Under the pieces are notes generated by a model that was not told where the DNA came from, did no database searches, and saw nothing but the letters and a program-made list of their open reading frames with translations. From Macrostomum hystrix (taxonomy: Eukaryota; Platyhelminthes; Macrostomidae): 64,000 nt of DNA. Where the stretch lies: contig CATNEN010000031.1 of NCBI GenBank assembly GCA_950097015.1, forward strand, positions 2,978,001 to 3,042,000, read 5' to 3'. Positions 56,727-64,000 of this stretch are shown piece after piece. Position 1 is the stretch's first letter. Every line of letters starts with the position of its first letter. A program made the position numbers and the translations under genes.

Positions 56727-57209
56727 ATGAGCCACCAATTGCTACACTTGAAGGATCTGCGCCCAATGCAGAAGAATGTCAATGTTCAGTTCATTGTGCT
56801 AGATGTGTACGAACCGACCCGCACCAAGGACGGCAGCGAGGTGCGCAATGTGAGCATCGCCGATCGCACTGGCCGCATGACACTCGCTCTGTGGAATGAA
56901 TACGGTCGCCAAGTTCATCCTGGTGACATTTGCCGCGTCCTGAATGGCTTAACCACCCTGTTCAAGCAGGAGATGACGCTGAATGTTGGCAAGAATGGCG
57001 AGTTACAGAAGACCGGCGATTTCATGATGGTATTCTCTGAGAAGCCCAACCTTAGCGAAGTGTCACCGGAGATTCTGGCCAAATATATGGAGATGAATGC
57101 TGGCATATCTGTGCCTATAGCTGCCACAGCTGGCGGCTCATCCGCCTCCGCCCCCGCCTCCAGATCGCGCGGCGGACCCTCGTTTGGCAGCGGCTGGGGC
57201 AAGGCTTAA
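56727..57209 (+). CDS. NABP2: SOSS complex subunit B / single-stranded-DNA-binding protein
   Basis: Binds single-stranded DNA in the SOSS complex during double-strand-break signalling in the nucleus. 160 residues from ATG 56,727, uninterrupted by introns. One OB fold spans about residues 5-110. Family blocks: LKDLRPMQKNVNVQFIVLDV, TKDGSEVRNVSIADRTGRM, LALWNEYG, PGDICRV, NGELQKTGDFMMVFSEKPNL. The tail (111-160) is short and Gly/Ser/Ala/Arg-rich (GGPSFGSGWGKA) compared with vertebrate NABP1/2 (about 200 residues). The acceptor TCACTATTTCAG just upstream shows a 5' UTR intron or spliced-leader site. Which vertebrate paralogue it matches cannot be judged; the symbol stands for the family. An upstream non-ATG extension is open but not conserved. 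Confidence 0.93.
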   Translation: MSHQLLHLKDLRPMQKNVNVQFIVLDVYEPTRTKDGSEVRNVSIADRTGRMTLALWNEYGRQVHPGDICRVLNGLTTLFKQEMTLNVGKNGELQKTGDFMMVFSEKPNLSEVSPEILAKYMEMNAGISVPIAATAGGSSASAPASRSRGGPSFGSGWGKA

Positions 57210-57214
57210 TAACC

Positions 57215-57481
57215 TTATCTAGGGTTATCCACCGCCTTCAGTGGGACAGACAGCTAAAACTGTCGTTCTATCCAACCCTCGGTTATTCCCGTGGATTATC
57301 CTCATCCATCGCAGTCAGTTCCATTCAACACTCCATTATTCCATTGGATAATCCTTATCCACCGCAATCGTTTCTAAATGACCCTAGGTTATTCCCTTGA
57401 ATAACCCTTTATCCATCGCTGTAAGTTCTATCGAACGCTCCATTATTCCTTTGGATTATCCTTATCCATCGCTGTCAGCAT
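57215..57481 (+). repeat. Degenerate ~53-bp repeats in NABP 3' UTR
   Basis: Four to five diverged units, each with (G/C)(G/A)TTATTCC, GGATTATCC or GGATAATCC, TTATCCATCGC and GT(C/A)AGTTC. TTATTCC and GGATAA within a unit can pair into a small stem. The repeats begin right after the stop codon. Confidence 0.75.
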
Positions 57482-58791
57482 TTAGTTGCATATTCAAGTC
57501 AGCAGCCTGCCACAATCTGAAATTATTTTTCAATTATTTGGTTGGTTTATTGGTTTGAATTTGTAAATGTTTGTAAATACGAAGTACTTTCTAATTTTGG
57601 AGGCATCTGTTTCAATTTTAAACTTGAAAACAAATTGGTCTATAATTAGATGAAAAAATTATATTGTGTAATACTTCAATAATTACTGTAGTTCATTAAT
57701 TGTTCTGACATGTAAAATCGCGTTTTTTTTAAATATACTCTTTCCTATCATTGGTCTAAGTCTGAGTCACTTCTGTATAAATTGTATAAATCGTATATTT
57801 TGTATAAATCGGCGATTAAAATTAACTAACATGCTTTTGTTTTTAATTTGGACTATTATACTGCATGTAGGTAGAAACATAAAGATAGAATTGTCAACGA
57901 ACCCAGTTGGGTCAGATGTACAGTCAGTCTTGCTCAAGTACTAATAATTTCGCCAGGTTTGAGGTTTGAGCTATTAGTGCTTTTGTTGAATAGTTAGGAG
58001 CTCTGGTCACTTTTTAGGCTACAGCTCCTTTAAAGGCGAAAAAATTGCATGTAAAGTGTCTGTTATATTAGAATTAGAACCATTTTAGTTCTAACAAACC
58101 GACAAACGAGTTGCTTTATTTGCTCGCTAATAAACTATCGAATACGTATGTACATGTGCGTGCGTGGACATCAGCTGTAATTGGAGCTAAATACGGTTGT
58201 CAATTCTGACCAGAATATGGTCGGCGCTATTATAGTCGTGACTTTTAAAGTACTGATAACTGCGAGATGTATATAAAAACATTGGCAAGAAATGTAAAAA
58301 AATTGTAGTATGGAAAATACTATTGTAACGATGCTTTACGAGCTGAGTAAATTATGCTGTTCGCTCACAACGGATTCGAATTATTTATTTATAAGCGGCA
58401 GGCTATATTGTAATGTTTCGCAATGTGAGGTGCGTGATTAATTCCAGAATTTATTTTGTATCCTTTAGAGCCTTGTTTTCCATGCAAACAGTTGTTTAAA
58501 ATTTTTGTCGTTAAAAGTCGGCACATTTTTGCGAATAATTAAAAAGCACTCACTTAGAAGCAAAACTTAGAGCCTTTTCGACATCATTTGCACATTTTAT
58601 TTTCATCGAAGTGTTTTATTAGTCAGCACTTAATCAGTCGCACTCAAATAAACTGCGGATCATTTTAGATTTCTTGATCAAACACAGCGCGAGAGAAAGA
58701 ATTAAAAGCCGTTGACGTTTCGTGCATAAAATATAGGCCTAGCTAAATTAACTTCTTAATACAAGTTCATTATATAGTTATTTATATTGCT
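57482..58791. other. NABP 3' flank and dynein LIC 5' flank
   Basis: AT-rich, with an ATTAAA at 57,815-57,820 that could end the NABP transcript. No gene seen. Confidence 0.45.
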
Positions 58792-61700
58792 ATGGAAAAC
58801 GGCTTTTCAGAGGAAGACGATGGAAAATATTTATGGTTAGTTATATTTATATACAGTATTCTTTCCAGCAGACATTATTAACATTATTTTTTATTTAATG
58901 AGCATATAAAATTTTCTAATCAGTCAAGTGTACCATTATTTAGGCTAACAAAAATGTAAGTAGTATACAGTTCTGACCTGCTAACAATAACCCAGTTTTG
59001 TAAAGCAAGGTAGCTAGAGCCTAGAGATGCCTAGTAATTAGTTTAAGGACACCTGACAAGATTATTTTATACATATTTTTCTAGCTTTTGTTAGCCTTGG
59101 CTTAAATTACATTAAATAATTTAAATATTGCATTATTTTTTATCTATCTGTGTTAAACAGCTAGAAGCTCAATTTACTTCAACACAAGCACAAAAATATC
59201 ATATTAGCTCATAATTGCTTTAATTTTCTGTTTTGCACGTAGCCCAGTGTCAGTATCGACTATCGTGTGCTGGTGTATGCCAGAATGAAATTTGATTCCC
59301 TAGCTCCTGTACCCCAATGTACCCCAGCAGATTTATGTTGCTCAAAAAATATGCCAAGCAAAATTTGCACTTACTTACTTTATTGTATAACTTATAACTT
59401 ATAACTTTATTGTATATTTTATGTTCGCATGTATCTATCAGAAAAAGGAATTATAAAGTCTATTAAGTTTATGACTGACCGACCATAAAAAAAGATTTTG
59501 AAAAAATGATGTTGGTTAACAATATTAAACAAAGTGTTGACGGTAAAAATGTAATTTAGTAAAGACGATTTTTATCTTTCAAATATTGTATATTTAAATA
59601 ACAAATAAAAGGCTTAAAGAAAAATTTCAGTAATTGTTAGTACTGCACTTTTGAAAATTGACGTGATGTTGGTTGCAGAGTGGCAGAATTTTGAGAACTA
59701 TTACTCTGTCAATGTTATGCCATTAACGCCATACACCAAGTTATGCTGTTACACCAGAGATAGGTATACACCAAGGCGGGTGTATGCCAAGCTGTATGCC
59801 AATGGGGTATGCCAGACCCCTCTGTACGCTGGAATTTTCCGGCGTACATGTATACTATCCGGAGTCTGGCATGTAGCAAAGAAAATATTATAGATTGATA
59901 AAAATTACAATGTACTATTCTATTGTACTGGTTAGGTTGTAAAAAAAGAAAATCATGAATACAATTATACCTTTGTTGTATATATAACAAACCTCAAAAC
60001 AATTGTGAATATAATTTTAGTTAATTTATGCATTGTTTTCATAATAAGAAGCAAATCATTAATGCTGTTTTAGTAAACATTTGCTTTAAACAGCTACCAT
60101 TTTTATGTACTCACTATTGCCAAAACCATAAAAAGAAAGAAGTAAATAAAACTATCATAAAAAGTATTTGTTATGTTACTTCAGTTAAATGACAATGCAG
60201 TGTATAGGGATACAAAAGGCAGAATAGCACTTATCACAATGATCAGCAAGACAATGTAATTGGTATTGGCTGGATGGCCTAGTTGTCTAGTCTTAACAAT
60301 TTAATAAGTTTCATTTCTATAGACCTATTGATTTTCCTGCTAGAATACATGTAAGTATACATATAAGTGTACAAACTTATATATACAAATCTAAGTATCT
60401 GTGTGATTTTATTTATGCACTATGCATTAAAATTTGGCATCCCTACATATTCACCCACAGGTCTCACATTCTTGAGGAGGTGCGCTCAAATGCAACCCAG
60501 AGTCTGCCAGCTCCCAAGAGTCTCCTGGTTCTAGGCGATGTCAGCTCAGGCAAGTCGGCTTTAGTTGCCCGACTAAAGGGCGAAGAAGGTCTCAGCAAAG
60601 GCCACGGCCTGGAGTATCACTACCTGGATGTGACAGACTCAGCTGGGCGCGAAGCCGACAGTCGGCTTGGCGTCTGGATCCTAGACGGCGATCCGTTTCA
60701 CCAGAATCTGCTGCGCTTCGCGCTGACCCGGGCCAACTTTTCCGACACCCTTGTGCTGCTAGTGGGCAGCGCCGAGTCGCCCTGGTCGCTAATTGAGTCC
60801 CTTCAGCAGTGGGCAGACATTCTGACGCGCTTTATTGACCGTCTCGGCCTAGACGCCGACGAGTTAAAAGAGGCTCGCGACTCTCTGGCGCGCCAGTTTG
60901 TCGACTACGTCGAGCCAGATGCCGACTCGGCTAATGCGCAACAAGCTGCCGCTGCCGCCGCCGCAGCCGCCGCCGCTGCTGCTGCAGCTACTCCCAGCGT
61001 TGCTTCCTCGACAGCCTCCTTGGCGGCAAGGAGGGCACCAAATCCATTGCACCCGCCAGCTGATCCAGATAAGGTGGCCCTGCCCCTGCCAGAGGGTGCT
61101 CTCATTAACAATCTGGGCCTACCGTTAGTTGTCGTGGTAACCAAAAGCGACGCAATGGCAGGCGTGTTAGAAAAAGAGTTTGATTATAAGGAGGAACACT
61201 TTGACTTTTTGCAGTATCATCTGCGCTGCTTCTGTCTCAAATGTGAGTGTTAAAATCGATTCTAAATATGTGCTAGATTTTTCTCATTGCGATTAAGTGA
61301 CCAAGTGCGCCCTTTGTCATTCGCTTCTGTTTTCAGACGGCGCCGCCCTAGTCTATACTTCCGTGCGCGAAGACAAAAACTGCGCCCTACTGCGCAGCTA
61401 CCTACTCCATCGGGCCTACGGCTCGCCGTGTCCACATGCACCATACGTTGTTGAACGCGACTGCGTGTTTGTGCCAGCTGGCTGGGACAGCCAGGCCAAG
61501 GCCTACCTGCTGGCTGCCAGCACCGGCTCGCTCACTAAGGATCTGTCTAATACGCCCTTCAGTGACGTCATCGCCAGGCCGCCCGGCTTCGCCGGCGGAG
61601 TCCGACGGGCCGCCGGCTCAACGCCCGGCCGTGGTGGCGGTGGCGGCGCCGGCGGTGGTCAGGCAGGCGCTGGCGGAGACGCCGAGCAGGCCGAGGATGA

Positions 61701-62223
61701 GCAGGTGTTCCTGTCCAGACTGCAGGCCGCCCTGCTCAAACAGTCGGCTGCTCCGGTTGGAGGCGCCAGTGTCGGCGTGTCATCCGCTGCGCCTGGCGTT
61801 GTCGGTACCGGCGCGCCCGGAGCAACCCGTTCCAGCGTCGGCGGCGGCGGCGTCGGCCCAGTCAAGCCGGGCGGAGCTGCCGCCGGCCGCCTGCCGCCTG
61901 GCGCCGCCGGCCAAGGCCAAAGCGCAGCGATGGGCGCCAACGACGGAGTGCTGGCGAACTTCTTCAATTCGCTGCTATCGAAGCGATCTGGCGCCGGCGT
62001 GGCGCCCGGTCAGCAGCCGCATCAGCAGCTGGCCTCGCCTGCTGCTGGCGGCGCTTCGCCAGCCGGCGCCGCCGGAAATTCAGCGCCAGCCAAGATGCAG
62101 CATCAGCAGCAGAAGTCGCTGGACTCGCCAGCGGACGCTGCTGGGGCCGCCCCTGGCGACGAGGACTCCCCTGGTGATGTCCCGGTTAAGCGTGTGGCGC
62201 CGGCAACGCCCGCCCAATCCTAG
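58792..62223 (+). CDS. DYNC1LI1: Cytoplasmic dynein 1 light intermediate chain
   Basis: Links the dynein-1 heavy chain to cargo adaptors. Exons 58,792-58,835, 60,461-61,242 and 61,337-62,223 (TAG) give 570 residues (human about 490-520). Exon 1 (MENGFSEEDDGKYL) joins in phase to W-SHILEEVRSNA, matching the family start. The G-like domain has P-loop GDVSSGKS (about 40-47), GHGLEYHYLDV, VWILDGDPFHQNLLRFAL, LVVVVTKSD, EEHFDFLQYHLR, ALVYTSVREDKN and FVPAGWDSQAK. The C-terminus carries the adaptor-binding helix DGVLANFFNSLLSK (about 477-490). Oddities: a run of about 17 Ala near 177-193 where vertebrates have a short linker, and a long Gly/Ala-rich C-terminal region. Coding DNA is very GC-rich. 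LI1 and LI2 cannot be separated; the symbol is for the family. Confidence 0.95.
58836..60460. other. First intron of the dynein LIC gene
   Basis: 1,625 bases, AT-rich. It contains a stem-loop at 59,809-59,872 (ATGCCAGAC ... GTACGCTGGAA/TTCCGGCGTAC ... GTCTGGCAT) among TATGCCA/TACACCA repeats, possibly a small foldback element. Otherwise nothing. Confidence 0.6.
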
Positions 62224-63414
62224 GCTGTGTGACCTGGCCAACTAATCATCAGCTGGCCGGCTGGTATCGTCTACATCCTGATTGTTGAATTTCTTGGCAA
62301 CCCAGCCGTGTCATTCCTGCCTTTCGCTGTTCATCTACCCATTTGTACTACCTATATTTGGTTCCAAAATGAATTTCGGAGAGTCGCTAGTACATTCTTC
62401 TTGAGCAATTCTTATGTTATTATACACACGCCTATAGTAACTCAAGCCTTTCCGTGTCTGCACTCATGTGTGTGCACTTAGCCAAGTGCGAGGTGAGGGT
62501 GGGTCCCTGTGGGAATTGGCGCGATTATTCTTATATACGAGGTAGTTTATTGTCTCATCTATCCTGACCGGTTATTTATGTTTCTATTATATTTCTACAG
62601 AGAATCAGTGTCTGCGTTTGTTTTGGCGCTTTGGGTCGAAAAAAGCTACGCTTTTAAGAAGCACTTCAAACCTAAACAACAGTACTATGGCTTTCTATCG
62701 TGTACAGAAAATTGCTCCTTGACTCCAATAACCCAAAGCTCAATGTACGAGCTTCAATATAAATATTCTACAGAGTGCACAACAGCCTTGAAAGTAATTT
62801 TCGTATTGTGGCTCATTATTCAAATAATCGATTATCTTATGGCTTGCCTGAAAATTCATTCGATTACTTTTATTATATTTATTTATATTTTTAATAAAAT
62901 ATAGGTCTCAACAAAAAATTCGACATTCAATTAGATCTAATTCTATGATAAACAACAGTCGGTCACAATGTCTGTTTTTGGGAAACTCTTTAGATGAATT
63001 CTGTTTTAATTTTAACTATCAACTTAGTTCATGTCATTTCTCCCTTGGTGTGTTGTACGTGATATATTATTTTGAAATCCATTCTAAGATGAATATTGCA
63101 ATTGCAACTGACTGTTAGCGCTTAAAACCTGCTGAATGACAAATTGGCTTTAAACCATGTAACTAAACAGTTGTATTAGTAATCTGCACACATTATTTAT
63201 GCAAACACGCACACAATGCGCCAGAAGGGACTCGCAAGTTAGCTATCGTTGAATATATAATAAACTTTTTTCTCTCTACTGAAAGCGGCCATTTTTTACA
63301 ATTTCAAATGGCAATTTTGTTCAAATCATTTTTCACCAATAAACAATTCAACTTTTCTGCTCTTTGTTCTTTTGTGCAATCTGATATTCTGAGAGGTTTG
63401 CCCTGCAGGTTTTT
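62224..63414. other. Dynein LIC 3' UTR and flank
   Basis: AATAAA at 62,893-62,898 is a likely poly(A) signal. A 131-codon open frame at 62,509-62,904 has no coding character and spans that signal, so I treat it as 3' UTR. Confidence 0.5.
62893..62898 (+). terminator. Poly(A) signal
   Basis: AATAAA about 670 bases after the dynein light intermediate chain stop. Confidence 0.4.
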
Positions 63415-64000
63415 GGGGTGGACCGTCCCATTGATCTAGGAGGTTAGTGGGCTGTCCCATTGATGTAGGTTAGTGAGCTCTCCCATTGATGTAGGAGGTT
63501 AGTGGGCTGTCCCATTGATCTGGGAGGTTAGTGGGCTGTCCCATTGATCTGGGAGGTTAGTGGGCTGTCCCATTGATGTAGTAGGTTAGTGGGCTGTCCC
63601 ATTGATGTAGTAGGTTAGTGGGCTGTCCCATTGATGTAGTAGGTTAGTGGGCTGTCCCATTGATATATGAGGTTAGTGGGCTGTCCCATTGATCTGGGAG
63701 GTTAGTGGGCTGTCCCATTGATATAGGAGGTTAGTGGGCTGTCCCATTGATCTGGGAGGTTAGTGGGCTGTCCCATTGATATATGAGGTTAGTGGGCTGT
63801 CCCATTGATCTGGGAGGTTAGTGGGCTGTCCCATTGATCTGGGAGGTTAGTGGGCTGTCCCATTGATGTGTGAGGTTAGTGGGCTGTCCCATTGGTCTGG
63901 GAGGTTAGTGGGCTGTCCCATTGATGTGTGAGGTTAGTGGGCTGTCCCATTGATGTGTGAGGTTAGTGGGCTGTCCCATTGATATATGAGGTTAGTGGGC
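63415..64000 (+). repeat. 30-bp minisatellite running off the window
   Basis: About 20 copies of a 30-bp unit (core GGTTAGTGGGCTGTCCCATT then GATCTGGGA). The last bases vary among GATCTGGGAG, GATGTAGTAG, GATATATGAG and GATGTGTGAG. The array is cut by the window end. Confidence 0.95.

Noticed and set aside
62509-62904. 131-codon frame with hydrophobic stretches
   Set aside because: AT-rich, no homology recognised, overlaps the AATAAA of the dynein gene; most likely 3' UTR.

Overview
This window is animal nuclear DNA: split genes with GT-AG (and one GC-AG) introns, tRNA-derived SINEs, LINE remnants, and an exceptional load of tandem repeats. The recognisable genes (nephrocystin-1, tectonic, dynein light intermediate chain) point to a ciliated metazoan. 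Codon use and the repeat-laden introns fit a free-living flatworm or other spiralian. That placement is inference; nothing in the window fixes the species.

Layout. 1-9,627 is dominated by a 9.3-kb satellite of a 35-bp unit with a higher-order period of 65 units. 11,693-18,164 (minus) is a five-exon Golgi/lysosomal-type apyrase gene (ENTPD4/7 family), with a private minisatellite in three of its four introns and a 2.5-kb 22-bp array just upstream. One intron also holds a short inverted block of the 35-bp satellite. 21.9-22.5 kb is a 23-bp array. 23,804-25,964 (minus) is DPAGT1, with SINEs in its intron. 26,826-27,468 (minus) holds the last exons of a gene I cannot name. 28-37 kb is gene-poor. 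It contains two near-perfect or perfect hairpins, an isolated perfect RFX X-box, a 527-bp tandem duplication, a LINE reverse-transcriptase remnant and a broken LOTUS-domain gene.

37,334-47,959 (minus) is a 19-exon nephrocystin-1 gene whose coding parts I could join phase-consistently. One exon is 613 codons long, mostly Lys/Glu/Asp. Its ATG lies only 302 bp from the ATG of a divergent nine-exon tectonic gene (48,262-53,070, plus). Both proteins belong to the ciliary transition zone, so this is a candidate shared promoter for one organelle compartment. 56,727-57,209 (plus) is an intronless SOSS-B/NABP single-stranded-DNA-binding protein, and 58,792-62,223 (plus) is a cytoplasmic dynein light intermediate chain. 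From about 63.4 kb a 30-bp array runs off the window end.

The main theme is that large introns and gene flanks each carry their own short-unit array (11/12 to 35 bp), usually of unrelated sequence, while the exons between them stay intact. I see no clear undescribed enzyme system. The most notable items are the nephrocystin-1/tectonic head-to-head pair, the giant charged exon, the higher-order satellite, and a MITE carrying a nested 55-bp insertion with 8-bp target duplication.
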